From: CALCNS01 sp964425745
GTDB lineage: Bacteria; Bacillota; JAAYKD01
Direction of reading: 5' to 3'
DNA length: 64,000 bases
Assembly: GCA_964425745.1 (NCBI GenBank)
Contig: CAYRNW010000001.1
Span: forward strand, 124,001 to 188,000
Positions 1-8,254 of the stretch are shown here, in pieces; the first letter of the stretch is position 1, and the number at the start of each line of letters is the position of its first letter. Position numbers and translations under genes: made by a program. The notes beneath the pieces were generated by a model. The model was not told the origin of the DNA and ran no database searches. It saw only the letters and a list, made by a program, of their open reading frames with translations.

Positions 1-1011
1 TTTTTAGTGACCAATCAAGAGAATCGAACATACCTTAGTGGATTCACCGGTTCTTCCGGTTGGCTTTTGGTGACCGAAAAAAAAGCAAACCTGATTACGG
101 ACTTCCGTTATTACGAACAAGCTGTTTTACAAGCACCCGAGTTCCAATTGATTCGTCAGGTTGAAAGTTTGTCTCAGACTTTACAGAATCAATTAACTGA
201 GCTGAGTGTTCATAGAATCGGATTTGAACAAGACCATATGTCTTATGCGCAAGCGACTGCTTTAATGAAAGCGAATCCTGAGGTCGAATTCGTTCCCATT
301 TCCAGTCTAATCGAGGGGCAACGAATGGTTAAGACCAACGAAGAAATCGCAAAAATGCAAAAGGCTACTGATATCAGTGAGCATACCTTTCTACACATCC
401 TAGGCTTCATGCAAGCTGGCATGACTGAATTGGAAGTTTCCTTAGAAATGGAACGCTATATGCGAAAACAAGGTGCAGATGGCTTAGCCTTTGAGTCGAT
501 CGTCGCTTCCGGCCCTCGTTCTTCGCTTCCTCACGGTCGACCAACAGAACGCGGTTTAGCTGAAGGAGATTTTGTAACCTTAGATTTCGGAGCGAAATAC
601 CAAGGTTATTGCTCAGATATGACACGAACCATGATTGTTGGTAAACCCAGTGCGGAGCAGCTCAAAATCTATAACATTGTCTTCGAGGCTCACATGGCTG
701 CATTGAATGCTGTCAGACCCGGTATCACCGGCAAAGAGCTGGATATGGTTGCTCGAACTGTGATCACAGAAGCCGGTTACGGAGAGTATTTTGGCCATGG
801 ATTAGGTCATGGAGTTGGCAGAAACGTTCATGAAGGCCCTAGCTGTGGTAAATCAGGGTTGATTGCATTAGAAGCTGGTCACGTTGTAACAATTGAACCC
901 GGCATCTACATTCCAAACTGGGGTGGAGTGCGAATCGAAGATATGGTTTTAGTAACGGATGAGGGCTACAAAAACTTTAATCACACCAGCAAAGCCCTCA
1001 TAGAAATTTAA
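1..1011 (+). CDS. M24 Xaa-Pro aminopeptidase, 5'-truncated by window edge
   Basis: Metallopeptidase of the pita-bread fold (M24B, PepP/PepQ type), expected to remove N-terminal residues preceding proline in the cytoplasm. The reading frame is open from base 1 (reads F-L-V-T-N-Q), so the real start lies upstream and roughly the first 15-25 residues are missing. The family metal ligands are visible: Asp in LDFGA, Asp in SDMTRT, His in GHGLGHG, Glu in TIEPGIY and Glu in RIEDM. The N-terminal creatinase-like domain covers about the first 110 residues. It sits 22 bp upstream of efp, the usual Firmicutes neighbourhood. PepP versus PepQ specificity cannot be decided from the sequence. Confidence 0.93.
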   Translation, partial: FLVTNQENRTYLSGFTGSSGWLLVTEKKANLITDFRYYEQAVLQAPEFQLIRQVESLSQTLQNQLTELSVHRIGFEQDHMSYAQATALMKANPEVEFVPISSLIEGQRMVKTNEEIAKMQKATDISEHTFLHILGFMQAGMTELEVSLEMERYMRKQGADGLAFESIVASGPRSSLPHGRPTERGLAEGDFVTLDFGAKYQGYCSDMTRTMIVGKPSAEQLKIYNIVFEAHMAALNAVRPGITGKELDMVARTVITEAGYGEYFGHGLGHGVGRNVHEGPSCGKSGLIALEAGHVVTIEPGIYIPNWGGVRIEDMVLVTDEGYKNFNHTSKALIEI

Positions 1012-1033
1012 AGAGTGAACGGAGGAGTTTCCA

Positions 1034-1591
1034 ATGATTAGTACCAACGATTTAAGAACCGGCGTCACCGTAGAAATTGACGGTGCCGTTTGGGCAGTTT
1101 TAGAATTTCAACATGTAAAACCAGGTAAAGGTGCTGCGTTTGTTCGAACAAAAATGAAAAATGTAGCTACCGGTGCCGTGCAAGAACGAACATTCAATGC
1201 CGGTGAAAAACTCAACAAAGCCAGAGTTGAAAATAAAGAAATGCAATTTCTATATGTCTCTGGTGACTTTTATACCTTCATGGACAACAACACCTTTGAA
1301 CAAATGGATCTCGTTGCCGACCAAATCGGCGATGGACTCAAATACTTAATCGAAAATATGAATATTCAAATCCAAGTTTTCGACGGCAAAGTCATTGGTG
1401 TTGAAATGCCCAACTTTGTTGAACTGACCATCACGGAATGCGAACCCGGCGTCAAGGGTGACACCGCGACCGCGGGAACTAAACCAGCAACCTTAGAAAC
1501 CGGAGCACAAGTAAAAGTACCTTTCTTTATTAATGAAGGCGACAAGATCCGTATCGATACCAGAACCGGTGATTATTTATCACGCGTATAA
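1034..1591 (+). CDS. efp: Translation elongation factor P
   Basis: EF-P binds between the ribosomal P and E sites and relieves stalling at polyproline. The 185-residue length is standard, with three beta-barrel domains. The domain I loop PGKGAAFVR carries Lys32 at the position that is modified in many bacteria. The C-terminal signature (IRIDTRTGDYLSRV) is intact. The ATG follows GGAGGAG at good spacing. It lies just after the M24 peptidase gene, a common pairing. In many sporeformers the spoIIIA operon follows efp; here nusB comes next. No EF-P modification gene is adjacent. Confidence 0.98.
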   Translation: MISTNDLRTGVTVEIDGAVWAVLEFQHVKPGKGAAFVRTKMKNVATGAVQERTFNAGEKLNKARVENKEMQFLYVSGDFYTFMDNNTFEQMDLVADQIGDGLKYLIENMNIQIQVFDGKVIGVEMPNFVELTITECEPGVKGDTATAGTKPATLETGAQVKVPFFINEGDKIRIDTRTGDYLSRV

Positions 1592-1600
1592 AAATAACAG

Positions 1601-1630
1601 GAAAGGCCATCGTCGTAACGGTGGCCTTTC
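1601..1630 (+). terminator. Hairpin between efp and nusB, weak terminator
   Basis: A 12-bp inverted repeat (GAAAGGCCATCG with CGGTGGCCTTTC, one G-T pair) with a 6-base loop follows the efp stop by 9 bp. There is no U-run after it, so it may be an attenuating or RNA-stabilising hairpin rather than a full terminator. Confidence 0.45.
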
Positions 1631-1657
1631 GATACCTACGTTAAGGGGAGGAAAATT

Positions 1658-2101
1658 ATGTCTAGGCGTATAGCGCGGGAAACCGCCTTGAAAACTTTAT
1701 TTCAACAGGAATTTCAAGAAATCTCCGCGGATCAAGCAATGCCACTCTCGTTAGAAGAAGCAGAGATGACGGAAAATGATTTTTTGTTTGCCAAGAACAT
1801 TATTGCAGGGGTGATTGAACATCGACCCCAGCTTGATTCTACCCTCAACGAGTTTGCTGTAGATTGGAAAATGGATCGAATCGTGCGTTTAGAACGGACT
1901 ATTTTACGCATGGCTTTATTCGAGCTCATGTTTTTGAATGATGTCCCAGTGGGGGTAACAGTAAATGAAGCAATTGAAATCGCCAAAATATATAGCACCC
2001 AAGAGGCATCGAAATTCATTAATGGAATTTTAGGCAATGTTGTTCAGCATATGAAATTCATGGGAAAGAAAGTGACTACCAATGACTCAGATTCACGATG
2101 A
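1658..2101 (+). CDS. nusB: Transcription antitermination factor NusB
   Basis: All-helical RNA-binding protein that, with NusE/S10, binds boxA and supports rRNA antitermination. The 147-residue length is typical. The N-terminal signature SRRIARETALKTLFQ and the C-terminal segment around VNEAIEIAK and FINGILGNV match the family. The start follows GGGGAGG with 8-bp spacing. Its 3' end overlaps the next gene by 20 bp, so the two are probably translationally coupled. Confidence 0.97.
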   Translation: MSRRIARETALKTLFQQEFQEISADQAMPLSLEEAEMTENDFLFAKNIIAGVIEHRPQLDSTLNEFAVDWKMDRIVRLERTILRMALFELMFLNDVPVGVTVNEAIEIAKIYSTQEASKFINGILGNVVQHMKFMGKKVTTNDSDSR

Positions 2102-3047
2102 GCCATGGGTTTTAGGTATTGACACCAGTAATTATACAACCTCCATGGCTGCTGTAAGTCTTCAAGGAGTAGTTTTGGGACATCAGAGAAAATTGCTACC
2201 GGTAGAAAAGGGGGAGAGGGGCCTGCGTCAATCCGATGCCGTTTTCGCTCATTTAAAAGCAATGGATTCCGTATTCAACCTATTACAACATCCATCCAAC
2301 CCTCCGATAGCCATTGGCGTCAGTGATCGGCCTAGAGCTCTTTCTCAATCGTATATGCCGGTCTTCTTGGTGGGGCTGCAATTTGCCAAAGTAATGAGTC
2401 AAATGTTGCATGTCCCTCTTTTTCTATACAGTCATCAAGAAGGACATATTGAAGCTGGAATTTATAGCGCCCAAATGCCAACTACGCCTTCTTTTTTAGC
2501 AGTACATTTATCCGGTGGTACTACCGAATTGCTTCTCGTAACGAAAAACAAAACCGGTTATGAAGAGCAAATCATTGCAGAAACAGGAGATTTGAGTGCC
2601 GGCCAATTTGTAGACCGTATTGGAGTTGCTATGGGATTACCTTTTCCTGCTGGTCCTTCCTTGGAGAAATTAGCGAAAGACTCTAAAAATGTAATTTCGA
2701 TCCCTTCCTTCTTTCGCGAAGGGAAAGTAAGCTTCTCCGGAGCCGAGACGAAAGCACAACAATTTTTAGAAGCGGGTGTTGCAAACTCAGATCTTGCTCG
2801 CGGAGTAGAAAACTGCATCGCAACCACGTTAGAGAAAATGATTCTATGGTCTGCTAAAAAAACTGGTTTGACTTCTGTGTTATTGGTAGGTGGAGTTGCC
2901 GCTAACCAGACAATCAAAGATCGGTTGCGGCATCGCTTGGAACATCCCTTTGTGCAAATCACTCTTTATTTTGCTTCGCCAGAGTTGAGCAGTGATAACG
3001 CCGTCGGAATTGCCTTGCTAGCTGCTTCTGCCGTGAGAGAATCGTAG
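2082..3047 (+). CDS. TsaD/Kae1-family paralogue (M22 domain)
   Basis: ASKHA-fold protein of the TsaD/Kae1 family, formerly called O-sialoglycoprotein endopeptidase. Canonical TsaD transfers threonylcarbamoyl to tRNA A37. This 321-residue protein starts with the family motif VLGIDTSNYTT and keeps HQEGH (His118, His122) and a C-terminal SSDNAVGIA, the positions of the TsaD metal ligands. It diverges elsewhere and sits between nusB and xseA rather than with tsaB/tsaE, where several Clostridia carry such a paralogue. I infer a paralogue; the canonical tsaD is not in this window and the function is unknown. The start overlaps nusB and has only a weak ribosome binding site. Confidence 0.85.
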   Translation: MTQIHDEPWVLGIDTSNYTTSMAAVSLQGVVLGHQRKLLPVEKGERGLRQSDAVFAHLKAMDSVFNLLQHPSNPPIAIGVSDRPRALSQSYMPVFLVGLQFAKVMSQMLHVPLFLYSHQEGHIEAGIYSAQMPTTPSFLAVHLSGGTTELLLVTKNKTGYEEQIIAETGDLSAGQFVDRIGVAMGLPFPAGPSLEKLAKDSKNVISIPSFFREGKVSFSGAETKAQQFLEAGVANSDLARGVENCIATTLEKMILWSAKKTGLTSVLLVGGVAANQTIKDRLRHRLEHPFVQITLYFASPELSSDNAVGIALLAASAVRES

Positions 3048-3061
3048 AAAGGAGGCTTGAC

Positions 3062-4297
3062 ATGGAAGAACGCGAAATTATTAGTGTTGTCCAGCTCAAT
3101 GCATGGGTTAAATCTCTTTTAGAAGACGAGCCCGCCTTTCATCAGATCTGGGTAGAAGGGGAAATCTCTAATTATAAACATCAATCCTCCGGTCATCTCT
3201 ACTTTTCTCTTAAAGATAACCAAGCCTCAGTTCGCTGCGTGATGTTCAGTGCGAAAGCTCGCCTTTTGCGTTTCCGTCCGGACAACAGCATGAAAGTCTT
3301 ACTGAGAGCAACAGTATCGCTTTATGAACGCGACGGTCAGTATCAGCTCTATGTCAGTCAAATGGAACCTCAAGGGATTGGTAGCCTTGCCTTAGCGTTA
3401 GAGCAGTTAAAAAACCGATTGTCCGAAGAAGGTCTCTTTGCTGAACACTTAAAAAAGCCACTTCCTTTTTTACCGAAATCCGTAGGCATTGTCACCTCTG
3501 CTACCGGAGCCGCAGTACATGACATCATTTCGGTCATTACTAGAAGATGCCCAGGCGTTCAACTCTATTTGACTCCGGTTTTGGTCCAAGGGCCGGGAGC
3601 CGCAGAGCAAATAGCAACTGCCATTGACTTATTCAATCAACATCACTTGGCAGAAGTCCTGATTGTTGGACGAGGTGGAGGATCCTTGGAAGAATTGTGG
3701 GCTTTTAACGAAGAAGTTGTTGTGCGGGCGATTCATCGATCTAACATCCCTGTTGTTTCTGCCGTGGGACATGAAACTGATTTTACGTTAAGCGATTTTG
3801 CTGCTGATTTACGTGCTCCAACTCCTTCTGCTGCTGCAGAATTGGTTGTACCCGATCTTCAAAAGATGAAAGATCAAATCAATGAATTGCAAAATCGTTT
3901 ACTCAACGCCATAGAAATGAGTTTTAAGCAAAAGCAAGAACGCTTATTTTATTATCAAAATAAATTAGAACCTGAAATCTTTCGTTCTTGGCTTCAACAT
4001 AAGCAAAATAGCCTTTCTGATCCTCAGCAACGCATGTTACACGCCACGACTTTACTAGTTCAACAAAGAACCAGTCAATGGCAAAACCTCTGTGGAAAAC
4101 TCGATGCCTTGAGTCCTTTGCATATTTTATCGAGAGGATATGCCTTTTGTCAAAACGAGCATACCCAAGATATCATAACCAGCATAAGGCAATTGCGTTT
4201 AGGAGACGAAGTGCGAATAACCCTGGCCGATGGCAATGCTACCGGTAAAATTTTAGAAATTAAAGAGCAAGGGAACGGAGGAGACCAAAATGCCTAA
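3062..4297 (+). CDS. xseA: Exodeoxyribonuclease VII large subunit
   Basis: Catalytic subunit of exonuclease VII, which degrades single-stranded DNA in both directions and acts in repair. The 411-residue protein has an N-terminal OB-fold (about residues 5-100), the catalytic core with SVGIVTSATGAA and GRGGGSLEELWAFN, and the HETDFTLSDFAADLRAPTPS segment, followed by a coiled-coil C-terminal region that binds XseB. The start follows AAAGGAGG. It overlaps xseB by 8 bp, as expected for subunits of one complex. Confidence 0.98.
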   Translation: MEEREIISVVQLNAWVKSLLEDEPAFHQIWVEGEISNYKHQSSGHLYFSLKDNQASVRCVMFSAKARLLRFRPDNSMKVLLRATVSLYERDGQYQLYVSQMEPQGIGSLALALEQLKNRLSEEGLFAEHLKKPLPFLPKSVGIVTSATGAAVHDIISVITRRCPGVQLYLTPVLVQGPGAAEQIATAIDLFNQHHLAEVLIVGRGGGSLEELWAFNEEVVVRAIHRSNIPVVSAVGHETDFTLSDFAADLRAPTPSAAAELVVPDLQKMKDQINELQNRLLNAIEMSFKQKQERLFYYQNKLEPEIFRSWLQHKQNSLSDPQQRMLHATTLLVQQRTSQWQNLCGKLDALSPLHILSRGYAFCQNEHTQDIITSIRQLRLGDEVRITLADGNATGKILEIKEQGNGGDQNA

Positions 4298-4532
4298 GAA
4301 GAAAGAAGCAATAACATTTGAAGAAGCCTTGGTTCGTTTAGAATCCATAGTACGACAACTGGAGAGTGGCAGCTTATCTCTTCAAGAAGCAATGGGATTT
4401 TTTGAAGAAGGAGTCCAATTAGCTCGCTTTTGTCAGCAGGAATTGAACCTTGCGCAGCAGAAAGTAGAAAAGATTACGTTGAATGCCAATGGAGAGCTTG
4501 TCTTACAACCCTTTTTGGAGGAACAAGTCTGA
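4290..4532 (+). CDS. xseB: Exodeoxyribonuclease VII small subunit
   Basis: Eighty-residue helical hairpin subunit that binds the XseA coiled coil in multiple copies. It has the family pattern ITFEEALVRLESIVRQLESG followed by LSLQEAMGFFEEGVQL. A GGAGG lies within the xseA end just before the ATG. It overlaps xseA by 8 bp upstream, and its stop shares one base with the ispA start. Confidence 0.97.
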   Translation: MPKKKEAITFEEALVRLESIVRQLESGSLSLQEAMGFFEEGVQLARFCQQELNLAQQKVEKITLNANGELVLQPFLEEQV

Positions 4533-5413
4533 TGATGACTTCAGAAAAGCAAATGCTTTTAGAGATTGAAGCATTTTGCAGTACGCTGTTCTCAGATACT
4601 CCCAGCGATTTAGCTGAGATTGATCAGGCAATGTCTTACAGCCTTTTATCGGGTGGAAAGCGATTGCGGGCACTCATTCCATGTATGGTTGTTGAGGCAC
4701 ATCAAAAAGAATGGCAACGGGCCCTGTATCCTGCTGTTGCTTTGGAGTGTGTGCACACCTATTCTCTAATTCATGACGATCTCCCCTGTATGGATAACGA
4801 TGATTACAGACGCGGAAAGCTCACAAATCACAAAGTCTTCGGCGAAGCGGTCGCTTTACTTGCCGGAGACGGTCTTTTGACTGAAGCATTTTTATTGTTG
4901 ACCCAAGGCCAGCTCCATGGTGATTACTCTTCGGAGCAAACCTGCCTTTTGGTCAAAACCTTAAGCCAAGCTGCCGGTCGTTATGGAATGATTGGTGGAC
5001 AAATTCTTGACATCAAGACAGATATCAACCGAACTCCGGATAGACTGCTAAGAATGCACCGCTTAAAAACCGGAGCTCTGCTTGAAGCCGCCTTTGTCAT
5101 TGGGAGTTATCTCAGTACTGAAGACCCTGAAATTGTCTCGCTATGGCGTCAGATTGGACGATGTTTTGGTATCATCTTTCAAATGCAAGATGATCTCTTA
5201 GATGTAATTGGAGATTCCTCCCTTATGGGGAAGGCAACCGGAAGAGATGCTTCATTACACAAATGGACCTATGTGGAATGCTTTGGGGTAACAGAAACCC
5301 AACAACTTTTAGAAGAAGAGTTTCGAACCTTATTTGATCTCTTAGCAAAAGTACCTGCTGACACGTCGGCATTTTTAGAAATGTTTAATCGAATCAAAAC
5401 TAGAACACAATAA
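4532..5413 (+). CDS. ispA: Polyprenyl synthetase, farnesyl diphosphate synthase type
   Basis: Condenses isopentenyl diphosphate units into geranyl/farnesyl diphosphate for quinone, undecaprenol and other isoprenoids. Both aspartate-rich motifs are present: FARM DDLPCMDNDD and SARM FQMQDDLLDVIGD. The start was set at ATG 4532, which overlaps the xseB TGA by one base and lies 10 bp after GGAGG; a longer upstream frame has no support. This gives 293 residues, typical for IspA. Placement between xseB and dxs is classic and links precursor supply (Dxs) to chain elongation. Confidence 0.96.
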   Translation: MMTSEKQMLLEIEAFCSTLFSDTPSDLAEIDQAMSYSLLSGGKRLRALIPCMVVEAHQKEWQRALYPAVALECVHTYSLIHDDLPCMDNDDYRRGKLTNHKVFGEAVALLAGDGLLTEAFLLLTQGQLHGDYSSEQTCLLVKTLSQAAGRYGMIGGQILDIKTDINRTPDRLLRMHRLKTGALLEAAFVIGSYLSTEDPEIVSLWRQIGRCFGIIFQMQDDLLDVIGDSSLMGKATGRDASLHKWTYVECFGVTETQQLLEEEFRTLFDLLAKVPADTSAFLEMFNRIKTRTQ

Positions 5414-5436
5414 TTTTTATGAATAGTGGTGATCAA

Positions 5437-5877
5437 GTGAACGGATTTCAACAGTTTTTTAGCAATCGTTATCTTTCTGCTGCCTTCATTGCTGCTTTTT
5501 TAGCGCAACTTTCTAAGGTGTTAGTCAATTACTTGTTGGAGCGAAGGTGGAACTGGAAATTAATGAATCGTTCCGGAGGGATGCCAAGTTCGCATACAGC
5601 AGCAATGATGGCAATTACTGTCATTGCCGGTCGCCTCATGGGACTCGATAGTGCAGCTTTTGCCATTTCTGCCACGATGACCACTATTGTTATGTACGAT
5701 GCCTCTGGTGTACGAAGAGCAGCAGGAGATCAAGCTAAGATTCTGAACTATATAATTTTGCAAGTTCCGGATTTACAGGAACTACAAATTAAGCAGTTAA
5801 AAGAGATTATCGGTCACACTCCCATTGAAGTCTTAGCCGGGGCAATTCTTGGCTTGGCAGTGGGGTTTGCCATGTGA
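5437..5877 (+). CDS. Divergent PAP2 family membrane protein (YuiD-like, DUF212)
   Basis: Small integral membrane protein of the divergent PAP2 phosphatase family. The motif SGGMPSSHTA and the later DASGVRRAAGDQA correspond to phosphatase-like motifs of this family, and hydrophobic segments surround them. GTG 5437 is chosen because a GGTGATC element precedes it; ATG 5419 is possible but has no ribosome binding site. It lies between ispA and dxs, so a role in lipid or polyprenyl phosphate handling is plausible but inferred. Confidence 0.85.
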   Translation: MNGFQQFFSNRYLSAAFIAAFLAQLSKVLVNYLLERRWNWKLMNRSGGMPSSHTAAMMAITVIAGRLMGLDSAAFAISATMTTIVMYDASGVRRAAGDQAKILNYIILQVPDLQELQIKQLKEIIGHTPIEVLAGAILGLAVGFAM

Positions 5878-5885
5878 GGTTTATC

Positions 5886-7793
5886 ATGCCGTATCAATAT
5901 TTACCCAACATCTCAAACGGTTTTCTAAAATCAATGAATGTTTCAGAATTAGAAATTCTAGCTCAGGAAATTCGCGACTACTTAATTCAAACGATTTCCA
6001 ATACCGGTGGCCATTTGGCTTCCAATCTCGGAGTCGTGGAATTAACAATTGCTTATCACAAAGTGTTTTCATCACCCAAAGACAAGATTGTTTGGGATGT
6101 AGGTCATCAGAGTTATGTCCATAAGTTGTTGACAGGACGTTATGGTGGCTTCTTTAGTTTGCGCCAATTTGGTGGTTTAAGCGGCTTTCCAAAGCGCAGT
6201 GAAAGCGAGCACGACCACTTTGATACAGGCCATAGTTCTACTTCTATCTCTGCAGCTCTCGGCATGGCCTTAGCACGAGACTTGCAAAAAAAGAAGTTTC
6301 ATGTCACAGCGGTCATAGGGGACGGTTCTATGACCGGAGGCATGGCTTTTGAAGCTTTAAATCACGCCGGTCGCAGTAAAACCAAATTGACTGTGATTCT
6401 AAACGATAACGAGATGTCGATTTCCGAAAATGTTGGAGCTTTATCAGAATATTTCAACCGCATTCGAACAGCACCACGATATTATCAAACTAAAAGAGAA
6501 ACCAGAAATGTACTGGAACGAATTCCAAACATCGGAAAACCTACCATTCGTGCGATTAATCGCTTTAAGGATTCGGTGAAACAATGGTTTGTTCCCGGAA
6601 TGCTCTTTGAAGAATTAGGGTTTACCTATTTAGGCCCGGTCGACGGACACAATCTTGAGCAGTTGATCGAGGCAATGGAACTTGCGAAACGTTCCCAAGA
6701 GCCTGTTTTGCTTCACATTATAACAAAAAAAGGGAAGGGGTATGATCTGGCAGAAGCCTCACCGAGCCTCTTTCATGGACCCGGTCCTTTTGATCCATCT
6801 ACCGGAAAACCGCGTAGCGTATCGGAGCCGAAGTTTACCAAAGCCTTTAGCCGGGCGATGATCTTATTGGCAGAAGAAGATCCAAAACTGGTCGCAGTAA
6901 CTGCTGCGATGCCCGATGGGACCGGTTTAAGCCCCTTTGCGTCATTGTATCCCAATCGCTTTTTTGATGTAGCAATCGCCGAGCAACATGGGGTTACCTT
7001 TGCAGCAGGCCTTGCAACCCAAGGGCTACATCCGGTTGTTGCAATTTATTCAACCTTTCTCCAACGCAGTTTCGATCAAGTATTAATCGATATTGCAATG
7101 CAACAGTTACCGGTCATCTTTATTTTAGACCGTGCCGGACTCGTGGGAGAAGATGGGGAGACCCATCACGGTGTTTTTGATTTAACCTATTTACGGCTGA
7201 TTCCTAATTTAACAATCTTAGTCGCTAGTCATCCCGATGACGTTGAACCGTTACTTCGCTTCGCATTAAATCTGCAATCGCCAGTTGCCATTCGCTTTCC
7301 AAAAACAAATTATCATGGTGATTATCCACCGTCACTTTTGCCTTCTACTTCCAATATTACAGAACCAGAAATCTTGTTTGTGGGGAAAGAACACTGGGTT
7401 TTAAGCACCGGACCGATAACCATCAGTGCTGCCAGAGCAATTCATCGTTTACGAGAATCCGAGCACTTAGAAATCGGCCTGATTAATATTCGTTCAATCA
7501 AGCCTCTGAATGTGCAAATTCTTCTTTCTCAATTGAGCCAAGCAAAACAAATTCTGACCCTTGAAGAGAATACCACCATTGGAGGTTTTGGTTCGGGAAT
7601 CTTAGAATTCCTTCACGAGTATAATCTGCAATGCAGGGTGCATAGTATTGGAATTCCCGATCATTTCATTCCCCACGGAAAAGTACCTGAGCTATTGCAG
7701 CAATTGCATTTAGATGAAGAGCATCTCGAGCAGCAATTCAAGAGATACTTTGCAGATCAATCCAACATGATGATAGGAGGAAAGAAGCAATGA
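5886..7793 (+). CDS. dxs: 1-deoxy-D-xylulose-5-phosphate synthase
   Basis: Thiamine diphosphate enzyme that condenses pyruvate and glyceraldehyde-3-phosphate, the first step of the MEP isoprenoid pathway. The TPP/Mg motif (GDGSMTGGMAFEALN then NDNEMSIS), the KGKGYDLAE segment, the DRAGLVGEDGETHHG motif and the C-terminal transketolase domain are intact. ATG 5886 lies 5 bp after GAGGT; GTG 5874, overlapping the previous stop, is an alternative. The encoded length is about 635 residues, normal for Dxs. No tlyA or nadK follows; argR comes next. Confidence 0.98.
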   Translation: MPYQYLPNISNGFLKSMNVSELEILAQEIRDYLIQTISNTGGHLASNLGVVELTIAYHKVFSSPKDKIVWDVGHQSYVHKLLTGRYGGFFSLRQFGGLSGFPKRSESEHDHFDTGHSSTSISAALGMALARDLQKKKFHVTAVIGDGSMTGGMAFEALNHAGRSKTKLTVILNDNEMSISENVGALSEYFNRIRTAPRYYQTKRETRNVLERIPNIGKPTIRAINRFKDSVKQWFVPGMLFEELGFTYLGPVDGHNLEQLIEAMELAKRSQEPVLLHIITKKGKGYDLAEASPSLFHGPGPFDPSTGKPRSVSEPKFTKAFSRAMILLAEEDPKLVAVTAAMPDGTGLSPFASLYPNRFFDVAIAEQHGVTFAAGLATQGLHPVVAIYSTFLQRSFDQVLIDIAMQQLPVIFILDRAGLVGEDGETHHGVFDLTYLRLIPNLTILVASHPDDVEPLLRFALNLQSPVAIRFPKTNYHGDYPPSLLPSTSNITEPEILFVGKEHWVLSTGPITISAARAIHRLRESEHLEIGLINIRSIKPLNVQILLSQLSQAKQILTLEENTTIGGFGSGILEFLHEYNLQCRVHSIGIPDHFIPHGKVPELLQQLHLDEEHLEQQFKRYFADQSNMMIGGKKQ

Positions 7794-8248
7794 AAGGTAA
7801 ACGATTAACGTTAATTCGTCAATTGGTCAAAACCCACTCTGTAGAGACTCAAGAAGAATTGGTTGAATTATTGCGTCAGCGATACCACTTGGTGGTCACC
7901 CAGGCAACGATTAGCCGGGACATTAAGGAATTAGGATTGTTAAAAATCACGATGGACAATGGACGATCGCGTTACGCTTTACCCGGTGTAGTAGGTCAAA
8001 TCTCACCTTCCTTAGAAAAAGTGAAACGTGCGTTGCTGGACAATTTAGTTTCGATTGATCATGCTGGTAACCTCATCGTTCTTCGAACTATGCCTGGTAA
8101 TGCTCATAGTATTGCTGCTCTTCTCGATGCCATGGGTTGGGATACAGTCGTTGGAACATTAGCTGGAGATGATACCATCTTAATCATTTTGCGAGAAGAA
8201 GGACAAGTTGAAGGTTTCGTTGCCAAGTTGTATGAAATCATGGAGTAA
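7790..8248 (+). CDS. argR: Arginine repressor ArgR/AhrC
   Basis: Hexameric regulator of arginine biosynthesis and catabolism. The N-terminal winged helix contains VETQEELVELLRQR and TQATISRDIKELGLLK. The C-terminal half has the arginine-binding GTLAGDDTILIILRE motif. Length is 152 residues. The start follows GGAGG and overlaps dxs by 4 bp. The dxs-argR-recN order is a conserved Firmicutes cluster. A local target candidate is rocD (35328), though no clear ARG box was found there. Confidence 0.97.
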   Translation: MKGKRLTLIRQLVKTHSVETQEELVELLRQRYHLVVTQATISRDIKELGLLKITMDNGRSRYALPGVVGQISPSLEKVKRALLDNLVSIDHAGNLIVLRTMPGNAHSIAALLDAMGWDTVVGTLAGDDTILIILREEGQVEGFVAKLYEIME

Positions 8249-8254
8249 CCCACC

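Noticed and set aside
2558..2962. 134-residue frame antisense to the TsaD paralogue
   Set aside because: Complete overlap with a well supported gene and no signals.
4430..4531. N-terminal extension of ispA inside xseB
   Set aside because: ATG 4532 has GGAGG and gives the family length; the extension has neither homology nor a binding site.
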